Assembly (NCBI GenBank): GCA_029260215.1
Contig: JAJDDQ010000070.1
Location: 1-64,000, forward strand
Source: Phycisphaerae bacterium
GTDB lineage: Bacteria > Planctomycetota > Phycisphaerae > UBA1845
Direction: 5' to 3'
DNA: 64,000 nt
Positions 52,060 through 61,353 of this stretch are shown piece by piece. The notes beneath the pieces were generated by a model. The model was not told the DNA's origin. It did not search any database and worked only from the letters and a program-made list of their open reading frames with translations. The position numbers and the translations under genes are program-made. Within the stretch, counting starts at the first letter, position 1; each line of letters begins with the position of its first letter.

Positions 52060-54138
52060 TCAAGGTTGAGCTCCGGTGAATTCATCCTGGAAAGCACCGA
52101 AGTCAATGAGGTCGATGTCGCCGTCGTTGTCGGCGTCGAAATCCCCGCAGAAGCCGACGTTCACGGTGACCACATGCTCCGACCGGTGGCGTATCGGGCC
52201 TCCGCATCCGATGATCGCTCGATCAGCTGCAATGATCCTTATCGCGTAGGCGCAGTCGGGCAGACTCGACGTATCCCACGTGCCCAGCACGCCGTCGAGC
52301 ACGTTCGTGCTGCCCGATGCGATCGTTACCCAGCCGGTAGCGTTGCCGCCGGTGTATTGCAGGGTCCAGCTTCCCATGTTCGCGTCGGAGGCTGTGCCAA
52401 TAATCTCAACCAGTCCGTCCGTGTATTCGCAACTCTGGAGACTGCCGACGAACGCGGTGGGCGGCGTGTTGTCCACGGTTACCTGGCGCGTTTCGCTCCG
52501 TGTTTGGCCGCAGTCGTTCTCCGCGCTAATACGCACGTCGTAATTCCCGTCGGGCACCGCGAGTCCGACCGTGTCCCACGAGGCGAACGGGTCAGCCACT
52601 ACGGTGTTGCTGTATGTTGGATGTGCGGGGTCCACCGGCGTGAAGGAATCTGCACCCGAAGGACTGTATTCCACGGTGAAATGCGCACCCGACGAACTCG
52701 GATGCCAGCACCAGCTTTCGAACACCGTGCCCTCCACACAGACACTTCCGGCGACGACGGGCAGCGCGTTTCCTCCCGAGGGCAACGGCGGATAGCGAAC
52801 GGTGACAGTGTCAAAACCCTGATCCAGGAACGTTACGATCGTTTCGGTCGAGGTCTCGCCGCAGACGTTGGTGGCGGTAAGGCGAAGGAGGTAATAGCCT
52901 TGCGCAAGGTTCGACGCGTCCCACTCTCCGAGCACGGCGTTGACGGCGTCCGATGTTCCCGTCGCCGCCGTGAACCATGTATTGTCGCCTGTGGCACGAT
53001 ATTCGAGGACATATTCCCGCACGGGTGTGGATTGTCCGAAGGCGCTTCCAACGATTTGCACCGGGGCGCATGCACACCCGATCCCCAGTTCAGCCGGTGA
53101 CGAAATGCTCACAATGGGGGGATCCGAGGCAGAGCAATCCGTGACGCTAAGCGCAGCGCCGAGGCACAGGTCGCACTGTGCGCTGTTTTCGTTGTAGGAA
53201 CCGACTTGAATCCAGTAATCCTGGCCGGGGTGGCCGTCGAAACGAACTTGCGACCTGCGTGCATTTCCCGTGCATCCCTCGATACAGGCCGGACTTGAAA
53301 AGTCATCGTTGCAGGCGGCGATGGTCACGAAGCCTCCCGTTGTGCATAAGTCGCCGGTGAATACCTGAACGACGGTGTCGTAGCTTGTATTGGGATGGCA
53401 GGTGGAAAATGACATGCTGCTTTCAAACGTCGGTGCCACGTGGAACCAGACGGTGTGCCCGAACAGCCCCGCGCTGGAACAGCCCGGATCCGGCGGCGGT
53501 TCTCCGGGGATCACGATCGCGTCTGCCACATCGATCTGCACCTCGTGCGTGCCGATGTCGCTGGGCAGCTCGCGGGCCGCGTCGCAAGGACCTATGTTGG
53601 TTGGCGGATCGCCGCAAGTCGGCTCGATCGTGACGATAACGCCAAGACACAACGGACACTCCGCACTGTTGTCGCCGATGGCACCGATGACGAAGCGGTA
53701 TTGCACCCCGGCCGTCGCGTCGAACGTAACTGTGGAACCAAAGAACGAGCAGCCGTTGTCGCAGGTGTCGGAGGCCGTATCGTCGTTACAATCCTCAAGC
53801 GACATGAAATCGCACCCCGGATCGCCGCCGCTGTAAACTTCGAGAACGGTGTCGTAGGTCGTGTTGGGGTGGCAGGTGCTGATGGTCATGGGGCCGCTGA
53901 CCGTTGGTGTGACCTCGAACCAGACGCGTTTGCCCGCGAACAGGCCGCACGTGGTTCCGGGTACGGTCGCAGCCGAAGCGTCCATCAGCACGATGTGCTG
54001 CCCGGGCGTGCCGGGGATTTGCCGGGGTGAGGTGCAGGATTCGGTCGGCGGCTCGCCGATTACACAGGATTGCCCCATAGCCAGGGGTGCGGCTGTGGCA
54101 ATTGCCGCAGCCCATGCAAAAATCGTCATGCGGTCCAT
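52060..54138 (-). CDS. Large secreted protein with duplicated pre-peptidase-like domains
   Basis: The protein is 692 residues from ATG 54,138 with GGAGGG upstream. The signal peptide is MTIFAWAAAIATAAPLAMGQ. Two tandem cysteine-bearing domains of about 150 residues follow (VWFEVTPTVSGPMTISTCHP, then VWFHVAPTFESSMSFSTCHP; each with NTxYDTVxxV and ACNDD-like loops), resembling PPC-type beta sandwiches. The second half has two Ig-like domains (IVGSAFGQSTPVREYVLEYR, EIIGTASDANMGSWTLQYTG). It ends with a half dockerin (DADNDGDIDLIDFGAF). It is probably an adhesive or structural surface protein. Confidence 0.75.
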   Translation of the reverse strand: MDRMTIFAWAAAIATAAPLAMGQSCVIGEPPTESCTSPRQIPGTPGQHIVLMDASAATVPGTTCGLFAGKRVWFEVTPTVSGPMTISTCHPNTTYDTVLEVYSGGDPGCDFMSLEDCNDDTASDTCDNGCSFFGSTVTFDATAGVQYRFVIGAIGDNSAECPLCLGVIVTIEPTCGDPPTNIGPCDAARELPSDIGTHEVQIDVADAIVIPGEPPPDPGCSSAGLFGHTVWFHVAPTFESSMSFSTCHPNTSYDTVVQVFTGDLCTTGGFVTIAACNDDFSSPACIEGCTGNARRSQVRFDGHPGQDYWIQVGSYNENSAQCDLCLGAALSVTDCSASDPPIVSISSPAELGIGCACAPVQIVGSAFGQSTPVREYVLEYRATGDNTWFTAATGTSDAVNAVLGEWDASNLAQGYYLLRLTATNVCGETSTETIVTFLDQGFDTVTVRYPPLPSGGNALPVVAGSVCVEGTVFESWCWHPSSSGAHFTVEYSPSGADSFTPVDPAHPTYSNTVVADPFASWDTVGLAVPDGNYDVRISAENDCGQTRSETRQVTVDNTPPTAFVGSLQSCEYTDGLVEIIGTASDANMGSWTLQYTGGNATGWVTIASGSTNVLDGVLGTWDTSSLPDCAYAIRIIAADRAIIGCGGPIRHRSEHVVTVNVGFCGDFDADNDGDIDLIDFGAFQDEFTGAQP

Positions 54139-54543
54139 GAATTGACCCTCCGTACAGGTGTGTCTACGGGGGTATTGCGGGATCGCGGGCGGTGGACGCA
54201 CCGAGCATTCCTGCCCGCGGCCCGACCCCCAAAAAATGCAGGTTTTCGGTGGCGAGGGAGCTGGGGGTTCGCGGAGCTTGGCGCGTAACGACAGCCCTCG
54301 CCTTTGTTGGGAATCGTCGGATTTTGTTGCACGTGTCGTGCCACGCCGGGAGATTGGGCGCGAGATTGGGAAGTCGGCCTGATCGCGAACGGATTTGCGG
54401 CTTGGATTTAAAGTAAAGCTGTAATAATGCTTGAATCGGGCGAATTGTTCGATACTTTACTGATTTGATAACGTTTACCATTGCAATTTCACCGATACGG
54501 TCATATATACCTTAATAGGAAGTGTGCTGGCTCAGGATTCGTT
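54139..54543. other. Divergent promoter gap upstream of the SUF operon
   Basis: No gene seen. It carries the promoter of the Rrf2 gene and the upstream region of the secreted-protein gene. Confidence 0.5.
54481..54519 (+). promoter_or_regulatory. SUF operon promoter with possible Rrf2 operator
   Basis: TTGCAA (54,481-54,486), a 17-nt spacer and TATATA (54,504-54,509) form a near-consensus promoter. CCTTAATAGG at 54,510-54,519, where transcription would begin, has CCT...AGG dyad ends and could be the site at which the encoded Rrf2 protein represses its own operon. Confidence 0.55.
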
Positions 54544-55068
54544 ATGCTTTCGTTGACGCGAAAATCAGACTACGCCATCGTCGCCATGGCTGAATTGGCG
54601 CGATCGACAGGTGGGCGGGCGAGTGCTCGGACGCTGTCGGAATTGACCAGCGTTCCGTTGCCGGTTCTGACCAATATATTGCATATGTTGGTGGGGGCTG
54701 GTCTGGTTCAGTCTTCCCGTGGGGCGCAGGGGGGGTATCGACTTTCGGTGCCGCCGGAACAGATCAGCCTGTTTTCGATCATGGCTGCGGTGGAGGGGGC
54801 GTGTCAATTGACCCTATGCTGTGCGGAGCCGGGTTCGGCTGCGGGGGGATCGGTAAAACATCAATGCGACCTTGAGGATGATTGTCGTATCAAGGCACCG
54901 ATTCGCCGCGTTCAGGAGCGTCTCAAGACGTTTCTCGACGGAGTGGACTTGGCCTACATCGCCTTCGATCAAATGCACGTGCCGCTGGGTTTTCCCGGGG
55001 GTGTGATGAGAACGGATACTGGTGACCATGAGCGGCAGGAGTTGGCCGCTGAAATCAAGGTGGTTTAG
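54544..55068 (+). CDS. Rrf2-family regulator of the SUF operon
   Basis: The protein is 174 residues; ATG 54,544 after AGGA. The winged HTH is MLSLTRKSDYAIVAMAELAR, LPVLTNILHMLVGAGLVQSS, RGAQGGYRLS. Cysteines C87, C92, C93, C108 and C114 lie where IscR- and SufR-like proteins bind an Fe-S cluster. It would sense Fe-S supply and repress or activate the operon it heads. It has the cysteine-rich loop of a cluster sensor, but the exact subfamily (IscR, SufR or RsrR-like) is not clear. Confidence 0.85.
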   Translation: MLSLTRKSDYAIVAMAELARSTGGRASARTLSELTSVPLPVLTNILHMLVGAGLVQSSRGAQGGYRLSVPPEQISLFSIMAAVEGACQLTLCCAEPGSAAGGSVKHQCDLEDDCRIKAPIRRVQERLKTFLDGVDLAYIAFDQMHVPLGFPGGVMRTDTGDHERQELAAEIKVV

Positions 55069-55086
55069 CACAAGGAGTTTGGGTGA

Positions 55087-55437
55087 ATGATCACATTGAC
55101 GGAACTTGCCGCAAAGGAAGTCAAGAACATCGTTGAGCAGCAGCACGAGCAGGCTGAGTCAAGCGGCGAAGAGTCGCGCAGTTTGTATCTCCGCGTCGGG
55201 GTGAAGGGTGGCGGATGCAGCGGCTTCAGCTACTCGCTCGATATCACGGAAAGCAAGACGGACAACGATGAATCGTGGGAGCAGCACGGCGTCGAAGTTA
55301 TTTGCGATTCGAAGAGCGCGTTGTACCTCGGCGGCACGACGATCGACTTCAAGGACGAGGTTATGGGGCGTGGGTTTGTGTTCAGCAATCCGAACGCGAC
55401 AAGCTCGTGCGGCTGCGGCAGCAGTTTTTCGGTTTAG
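55087..55437 (+). CDS. A-type iron-sulfur carrier (IscA/SufA/ErpA-like)
   Basis: The protein is 116 residues from ATG 55,087, 18 nt after the Rrf2 gene; AAGGAG upstream. The three conserved cysteines are C44 (GGCSGF) and C108/C110 (SSCGCGSSFSV). It would carry or receive Fe-S clusters made by SufBCD. It is the second gene of the operon; a 263-nt gap containing a family C repeat separates it from sufB. Confidence 0.9.
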   Translation: MITLTELAAKEVKNIVEQQHEQAESSGEESRSLYLRVGVKGGGCSGFSYSLDITESKTDNDESWEQHGVEVICDSKSALYLGGTTIDFKDEVMGRGFVFSNPNATSSCGCGSSFSV

Positions 55438-55438
55438 T

Positions 55439-55523
55439 GCGTAGCCACACCTGATCGTGCGGGTTCTCGCTAACCGCTCCCTCACGGTCACGGTTCTGAA
55501 AGAGCGGGCGGAACCTGCAAGAA
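55439..55523. repeat. Family C dispersed repeat, copy 2
   Basis: Inverse copy of 17,076-17,164, with core AACCGCTCCCTCACGGTC. It is located inside the SUF operon, between the A-type carrier gene and sufB. Confidence 0.65.
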
Positions 55524-55700
55524 AGAGGTCGGCGACGTACCAGGGTCCAAGCGTCGTCGAAGCGATTCGGGACGTGGGCATTCGCAGGTGTTGCGAGCGC
55601 GGGTTGACCTGCGGCTGCTCCCATGCGGGCGCGGTCTGTATGGAAAAATGATTCAACGCAGTTTTAGGTGCGAACGGAATTGAAGGGAGCAGTGCAGCGC

Positions 55701-57152
55701 ATGTCGAATGCGACAAACGAAACGCTCGATCGTTGGGAGCAGCAGGAATACGAGTACGGCTTCGTGACGGACATCGAGTCGGACAGTGTTCCGCCCGGCT
55801 TGAGTGAAGACGTCGTGCGGATCATCTCCGCCAAGAAGGACGAGCCGGAATTCATGCTTGAGTGGCGTCTCAAGGCGTTTCGCCAATGGAAGAAGATGAA
55901 GGAGCCGCACTGGCACAACCTTCGCTATACGCCGATCGACTACGATGCCATTTCGTATTACTCAGCTCCGAAGCAGAAAACGGATGGGCCTAAGAGTTTG
56001 GACGAGGTCGATCCGAAGCTGCTGGAGACGTACAACAAGCTGGGCATCCCGTTGCAGGAGCAGGCTATGCTCGCGGGGGTGGCTGTCGATGCTGTGTTCG
56101 ACAGTGTTTCGGTAGCGACGACGTTCAAGGCGAAGCTTTCGGAATTGGGCATTATTTTCTGTCCGTTCTCGGAGGCGGTTAAGGACCACCCGGAGCTTGT
56201 TCGCAAGTACCTCGGTTCGGTCGTGCCGTACTCGGATAACTTTTTCGCCACGCTCAACTCGGCTGTCTTTAGCGACGGATCGTTCGTGTACATTCCCAAG
56301 GGCGTACGCTGCCCGATGGAATTGAGCACGTATTTCCGCATCAACGCTCAAAACACCGGGCAGTTTGAACGCACGCTGATCATCGCCGACGAGGGATCGC
56401 ACGTGAGCTACCTTGAGGGCTGCACAGCGCCGATGCGCGACGAGAATCAGCTTCACGCAGCCATCGTCGAGTTGGTGGCCCATGAGAACGCGACCATCAA
56501 GTATTCAACAATTCAGAACTGGTACCCCGGTGACAAGGACGGCAAGGGCGGGATTTACAACTTTGTGACCAAGCGCGGCAAGTGCGCCGGGCGGAATTCG
56601 CGCATCAGTTGGACGCAGGTTGAGACGGGGTCGGCTATTACCTGGAAATACCCGAGTTGCATTCTCCAGGGCGACAATTCCGTCGGTGAGTTTTACTCGG
56701 TGGCGATGACCAACAATCGCCAGCAGGCGGACACGGGTACGAAGATGATCCACATCGGTAAGAACACGCGCAGCACGATCGTGTCGAAGGGGATTTCCGC
56801 CGGCTTAGGGCAGAACACGTATCGCGGCATGGTGAAGATCAACAAGGGTGCGGAAAACGCCCGGAACTTCACGCAGTGCGATTCGATGCTCATCGGCGAT
56901 AAGTGCGGTGCGCACACGTTCCCGTACATCGAAGTGAAAAACAGCACCGCGCACATGGAACACGAAGCCACAACCAGCAAGATCGGCGAGGATCAGATGT
57001 TCTATTGCAACCAGCGCGGCATCAGTATGGAAGACGCCGTGTCGATGATCGTCAACGGTTTCTGCAAGGAGGTCTTTCGCGAGCTGCCTATGGAGTTTGC
57101 GGTGGAAGCGCAGAAGCTGCTTGAGGTGAGTTTGGAAGGCAGCGTTGGATAG
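55701..57152 (+). CDS. sufB: Fe-S cluster assembly scaffold SufB
   Basis: The protein is 483 residues from ATG 55,701; a GTG at 55,668 would add 11 residues. Typical SufB features are [34 protein letters not shown]-like [53 protein letters not shown] and KKRGKCAG-like [20 protein letters not shown]. The C-terminal beta-helix includes [21 protein letters not shown]. It is the scaffold subunit of SufBC2D on which clusters are built from persulfide sulfur and iron. Confidence 0.95.
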   Translation: MSNATNETLDRWEQQEYEYGFVTDIESDSVPPGLSEDVVRIISAKKDEPEFMLEWRLKAFRQWKKMKEPHWHNLRYTPIDYDAISYYSAPKQKTDGPKSLDEVDPKLLETYNKLGIPLQEQAMLAGVAVDAVFDSVSVATTFKAKLSELGIIFCPFSEAVKDHPELVRKYLGSVVPYSDNFFATLNSAVFSDGSFVYIPKGVRCPMELSTYFRINAQNTGQFERTLIIADEGSHVSYLEGCTAPMRDENQLHAAIVELVAHENATIKYSTIQNWYPGDKDGKGGIYNFVTKRGKCAGRNSRISWTQVETGSAITWKYPSCILQGDNSVGEFYSVAMTNNRQQADTGTKMIHIGKNTRSTIVSKGISAGLGQNTYRGMVKINKGAENARNFTQCDSMLIGDKCGAHTFPYIEVKNSTAHMEHEATTSKIGEDQMFYCNQRGISMEDAVSMIVNGFCKEVFRELPMEFAVEAQKLLEVSLEGSVG

Positions 57153-57187
57153 GCGGATTGGGTGAACCCTTGGCGGGCACTAGAGAA

Positions 57188-57283
57188 GTGTAGCACAGGT
57201 TTTCAACCTGTGTATTCATCAGACAGGGAGCCGCCAATTCACGGAGCGCCATCGTCTGCACCGGTTGAAAACCGGTGCCACAC
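57188..57283. repeat. Inverted pair of family B hairpins in the SUF operon
   Basis: The left hairpin is 57,188-57,218 (GTGTAGCACAGGTTTTCAAC...), the right is 57,259-57,283 (CACCGGTTGAAAACCGGTGC), inverted copies separated by 40 bp. The pair fills the sufB to rhodanese-fusion gap. Confidence 0.65.
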
Positions 57284-57328
57284 GGGAAGCCAGAATTATT
57301 GGACAGACAGTTAGGGAGAAACGACGGA

Positions 57329-57865
57329 ATGCCCACAACTGAAATCAATACGGACAGCATGATGAGCGAGGTGCTGGAAGCCTATCCGGGCGCGCAGCGG
57401 GCGATGATGCGGCGGTACCACATCGGCGGGTGCAGCAATTGCGGCTTCAAACCGGAGGAGACGCTGGGTGCGGTGTTGAAGCGTCACAACGTGATGAATA
57501 CCGACGAGGTCATCGAGCACGTGAAAACCAGTCACGAGCAGGAACAGAAGCTGCTCATCAGCGCACGCGAACTGGCGGACCTGATGAAAAGCGACAATCC
57601 GCCGAAATTGATCGATGTGCGCACGCCGGAAGAGCAGGAAATCGTGATGATCGACGGCGGTCTGCCCGCGTCGCAGGAACTGGTTCAGGAAATGATGAAC
57701 TCCTGGCCTAAGGATTGCTCGATCGTGACGTACTGCCATCACGGGATTCGCAGTCTGGACGGTGCTGCCTACTTCATTGGCCACGGGTTTACGAACGTGC
57801 GCAGTTTGACCGGTGGGATCGACGCTTGGGCTGAGGAAGTTCAGCCGGAGTTGGCGAGATACTAG
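57329..57865 (+). CDS. DUF1858-like / rhodanese fusion in the SUF operon
   Basis: The protein is 178 residues from ATG 57,329. Residues 1-70 form a small helical domain (MMSEVLEAYPGAQRAMMRRY, HIGGCSNCGF with C35 and C38) that resembles DUF1858/ScdA-N-type domains. Residues 75-175 are a rhodanese: LIDVRTPEE, the active-site loop CHHGIRS with C136, and GHGFTNVRSLTGGIDAWAEE. It would carry sulfur as a persulfide. The middle of the rhodanese is shortened, but the active-site cysteine is kept. Its position between sufB and sufC suggests a sulfur-relay or regulatory role in cluster assembly. Confidence 0.75.
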   Translation: MPTTEINTDSMMSEVLEAYPGAQRAMMRRYHIGGCSNCGFKPEETLGAVLKRHNVMNTDEVIEHVKTSHEQEQKLLISARELADLMKSDNPPKLIDVRTPEEQEIVMIDGGLPASQELVQEMMNSWPKDCSIVTYCHHGIRSLDGAAYFIGHGFTNVRSLTGGIDAWAEEVQPELARY

Positions 57866-57925
57866 CAGAAAACAGAAAGTCGAAAGTCGACAGCAGAATA
57901 TCGAAAGCAGACAGTTGGGTTTAGC

Positions 57926-57953
57926 GTCCGCGCGAACTGAAGTTCGCGGCTCG
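57926..57953. repeat. Family A palindromic repeat, copy 6
   Basis: GTCCGCGCGAACTGAAGTTC plus GCGGCTCG, in the gap just upstream of sufC. Confidence 0.7.
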
Positions 57954-57985
57954 TCAGCACGAGAGGAAAATAGGAATTATTCGAC

Positions 57986-58750
57986 ATGCTTGAAATTCGC
58001 AATCTTCACGCCCGGATCGAGGATCATGAAATCCTCAAAGGCATTAACCTGACGGTCAATGCGGGCGAAGTTCATTCCATCATGGGCCCGAACGGATCGG
58101 GCAAGAGCACGCTTGCACAAGTGTTGGCCGGCAATGAAGCCTATGAGGTCACCGAGGGCGAGATTATCTACCAGGGTGAGAACATTCTTGAGCTTGGCCC
58201 GGATGAGCGTGCGTGCCAGGGTATATTCATGGCTTTTCAATACCCGGTGGAAATCCCCGGTGTGACGACGAGCTACTTCCTCAAGGCGGCGGTGAATGCG
58301 ATGCGCAAGTATCGCGGCGAGGAAGAGTTGGACGCGATGGACTTTTTGACCATCGTCAAAGAGAAGGCCAAGTTGGTCGAGCTGGACGATCGTTTGCTCA
58401 ACCGCGCGATCAACGAGGGTTTTTCCGGCGGCGAGAAGAAACGGAACGAGATTTTCCAGATGGCGGTCCTCGAACCGAAGCTGGCGATTCTCGATGAGAC
58501 AGATTCGGGGCTGGACATCGACGCGCTCAGGATCGTTTCCAACGGTGTGAACAAGCTTCGCGCTCCGGATCGTGCCATGATCGTCGTGACGCATTATCAG
58601 CGATTGCTGAATCACATCGTGCCCGATCATGTTCACGTGCTGGTCGATGGCCGAATCGCCAAGTCCGGCGGCAAGGAACTTGCGCTGGAGCTTGAAGAAA
58701 AGGGTTACGTCTGGATCAACGACGAGGCTGGGCAACCGGCTAGCGCGTAG
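57986..58750 (+). CDS. sufC: Fe-S assembly ATPase SufC
   Basis: The protein is 254 residues from ATG 57,986. The ABC ATPase motifs are GPNGSGKSTLAQVLAG (Walker A), FQYPVEIPGVT (Q-loop with the SufC-specific PVEIPGV), FSGGEKKRNEIFQMAVLEP (signature, SufC-type KKRNEI) and AILDETDSGLDIDALRIV (Walker B). It drives SufBCD conformational change. SufC, SufD, SufS and SufU follow with almost no gaps. Confidence 0.95.
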   Translation: MLEIRNLHARIEDHEILKGINLTVNAGEVHSIMGPNGSGKSTLAQVLAGNEAYEVTEGEIIYQGENILELGPDERACQGIFMAFQYPVEIPGVTTSYFLKAAVNAMRKYRGEEELDAMDFLTIVKEKAKLVELDDRLLNRAINEGFSGGEKKRNEIFQMAVLEPKLAILDETDSGLDIDALRIVSNGVNKLRAPDRAMIVVTHYQRLLNHIVPDHVHVLVDGRIAKSGGKELALELEEKGYVWINDEAGQPASA

Positions 58751-58765
58751 GGAGAATGAGCAGCG

Positions 58766-60094
58766 ATGCCCACGACTTGTGAATATACCGACAGTTACGT
58801 CGCTCAGTTCGAGCGATTTGAAGAAGGCCGGATCAATGCCGACTGGTTGGCACCGATCCGCAAGGCGGCCATTGCGCGGTTCGGCGAGATGGGGTTTCCC
58901 ACGACGCGGGACGAAGACTGGGGTTACACCAATGTAGCCGCCATCGCACGGGCGGATTTCGCGCCCGGGACCGGTGCGTCCGTTGTTGGGGAAGATCAAA
59001 TCCTTCCGCTGTTGATCGATGTGGATGGGCCTCGGTTGGTGTTCATCGACGGAAAATGCTCCGTGGAACTCTCCCGGCTCGATGGTTTGAACGGGGTGAC
59101 CGTGTGCGGGTTGGCGGAAGCGATTCGCATGAAGCCCGAACTGGTCGAGCCGCATCTGGGTCGACTGGCCACTCATCATGCAAATGCGTTTGTCGCGCTT
59201 AACACTGCCATGTTTGCGGACGGAGCTTTTGTGCATGTTCCGCAAAACGCGGTGATGGAGCAGCCGGTACAGCTGCTGTTTCTATCGACCGGCCTTTCCG
59301 ATGGGGCGGCCTATCCGCGCAATTTGATCGTGGTCGAGCAAAGCGGTCAGGCCAAGGTGGCTGAGATTTACGCGGGTATTTCCGAAGGAGCGTACCTGAC
59401 GTGCCCGGTGACGGAAATTGTGGCCCGCGACAATGCCATCGTGCGACACTACAAGGTCAACTGCGAGCGTGATACGTGTTACCACATGGCCACCATCAAT
59501 ATTCATCAGACGCGCGACAGCGACGTTTGGACGCAGGGCATGACGTTTGGCGGGCTGATCACGCGCAACGACATCAGCACGGTCATGGATGGCGAGGGTG
59601 GACATTGTCAGATCGACGGCTTGTCCATGCTCGGCGGCGATCAGCACTGTGACAATTTCCTGCGTGTCGATCACGCGAAACCGCACTGTGACAGTCGCGA
59701 ATATTTTAAGGGTGTGCTCGACGACCGATCGCACAGTGTGTTCACGGGGCGCATCATCGTGCGCGAAGACGCTCAGAAGACCGACGGCAAGCAGACAAAT
59801 ATGAACCTGCTTCTATCCAATGAAGCGCTCGCCGACAGCAAGCCGCAGCTTGAGATTCTTGCCGACGATGTGAAATGCACGCACGGGGCGACGATCGGCC
59901 AAATCGACAGTGAAGCATTGTTTTACCTTCGCTCGCGTGGTCTTTCGGAACGGGCAGCCAAGGGATTGATGGTTTACGCATTCGCGGGCGAGGTTGTGGA
60001 TCGTATCGAGTGGTTGCCTTTGCGCGATCGACTCAGGTCCATGCTCGCCGACCGGCTTCCCGAAGGTGCCGTCGTTCAGGGTCTGGAGGTATGA
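58766..60094 (+). CDS. sufD: Fe-S assembly protein SufD
   Basis: The protein is 442 residues from ATG 58,766, 15 nt after sufC, with GGGAGAA upstream. It is a SufB paralogue with the beta-helix core (FVHVPQNAVMEQPVQLLFLS, ARDNAIVRHYKVNCERDTCY) and the SufD/B C-terminus (VKCTHGATIGQIDSEALFYL, RSRGLSERAAKGLMVYAFAG). N-terminal GFPTTRDEDWGYTNV is also characteristic. It partners with SufB and SufC. Its stop overlaps the sufS start (ATGA). Confidence 0.93.
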   Translation: MPTTCEYTDSYVAQFERFEEGRINADWLAPIRKAAIARFGEMGFPTTRDEDWGYTNVAAIARADFAPGTGASVVGEDQILPLLIDVDGPRLVFIDGKCSVELSRLDGLNGVTVCGLAEAIRMKPELVEPHLGRLATHHANAFVALNTAMFADGAFVHVPQNAVMEQPVQLLFLSTGLSDGAAYPRNLIVVEQSGQAKVAEIYAGISEGAYLTCPVTEIVARDNAIVRHYKVNCERDTCYHMATINIHQTRDSDVWTQGMTFGGLITRNDISTVMDGEGGHCQIDGLSMLGGDQHCDNFLRVDHAKPHCDSREYFKGVLDDRSHSVFTGRIIVREDAQKTDGKQTNMNLLLSNEALADSKPQLEILADDVKCTHGATIGQIDSEALFYLRSRGLSERAAKGLMVYAFAGEVVDRIEWLPLRDRLRSMLADRLPEGAVVQGLEV

Positions 60095-61353
60095 CCACGA
60101 CGTCGCAACCAACGATTACGGGTCAGGCGACGAATGCATTCGATGTGGAGCGCATTCGCCGGGATTTTCCGATTCTCTCGCGCGAGGTTCACGGTAAGCC
60201 GCTGGTCTATCTGGACAACGCCGCCACCACGCAGAAGCCTCAGTGTGTGATTGACGCACTGACTACGTATTACTCGGAATACAATGCCAATATTCATCGC
60301 GGTGTGCATGCGCTCAGTGTGGCTGCCACCGAAGCGTATGAAGGTGCGCGTCTTAAGATTCAGCGATTCATCAACGCCGGTCGGCCGGAAGAAATCGTTT
60401 ATGTGCGCAGCGCGACCGAAGCGATCAATCTCGTTGCTCAGACGTGGGGCGTGGAGAACATTGCGGCTGGGGATGAGATCATCATTACCGGCATGGAACA
60501 TCATTCCAACATCGTGCCCTGGCAGATGCTCTGTGCCAAGCAGGGGGCGCGCCTTCGCGTCGTTCCGCTGAACGACAACGGGGAGTTGGAGCTGGATGAA
60601 TACGAGCGCATGTTGTCGCCCAAGGTGAAGCTGGTCGCAGCCGCTCATGTGTCCAACGCGCTGGGTACGGTGAACCCTGTCGAGCGTCTGGTCGAACTGG
60701 CCCACGCGCAGGGGGCTGTGGTGCTGCTTGACGGTGCTCAGGCTGTCCCGCACGCAGCCGTTGACGTTCAGGCGATCGGATGCGATTTCTACGCACTTTC
60801 GAGTCATAAGGTTTTCGGGCCGACGGGTGTTGGAGCGTTGTACGCGAAGTACGATCTGCTCACGAAGATGCCACCCTATCAGGGCGGCGGGGACATGATC
60901 GCGTCTGTCACATTTGAGAATACGATTTACAACGACGTTCCGCATAAGTTTGAAGCCGGCACACCGAACATCGCCGATGCTATCGGTTTTGGGGCTGCGA
61001 TCGATTATGTTACCGCTGTCGGTATGGATGCGATTGCCGCGCATGAGCGTGATTTGCTGGAATACGCGACGGAGGTTTTGTCGTCGATTCCAGAAGTCCG
61101 TTTCATCGGGACTGCCAAGGCGAGGGCGGCGGTTGTGTCGTTTGTGATCGAGGGTGTGCATCCGCACGATGCCGGGACGATTTTGGATTTGCAGGGTGTG
61201 GCTGTCCGCGCCGGGCATCATTGTGCTCAGCCGGTGATGTTGCGTTTCAAAGTGCCGGCCACTGTTCGTGCGTCGATGGCGTTCTACAATACGCGCTCCG
61301 AGATTGACGCGCTGGCGACGGCTGTCCGCTGCGTCGTGGAGAAGTTCAATTGA
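60091..61353 (+). CDS. sufS: Cysteine desulfurase SufS
   Basis: The protein is 420 residues from ATG 60,091, overlapping sufD by 4 nt. Class V PLP enzyme: VYLDNAATTQKP, NIHRGVHALS, MEHHSNIVPWQ, PLP lysine K240 in YALSSHKVFGPTG, and the persulfide cysteine C378 in AVRAGHHCAQP (group II desulfurase). It releases sulfur from cysteine and passes it to SufU. The sufU gene overlaps its stop. Confidence 0.95.
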   Translation: MTTTSQPTITGQATNAFDVERIRRDFPILSREVHGKPLVYLDNAATTQKPQCVIDALTTYYSEYNANIHRGVHALSVAATEAYEGARLKIQRFINAGRPEEIVYVRSATEAINLVAQTWGVENIAAGDEIIITGMEHHSNIVPWQMLCAKQGARLRVVPLNDNGELELDEYERMLSPKVKLVAAAHVSNALGTVNPVERLVELAHAQGAVVLLDGAQAVPHAAVDVQAIGCDFYALSSHKVFGPTGVGALYAKYDLLTKMPPYQGGGDMIASVTFENTIYNDVPHKFEAGTPNIADAIGFGAAIDYVTAVGMDAIAAHERDLLEYATEVLSSIPEVRFIGTAKARAAVVSFVIEGVHPHDAGTILDLQGVAVRAGHHCAQPVMLRFKVPATVRASMAFYNTRSEIDALATAVRCVVEKFN

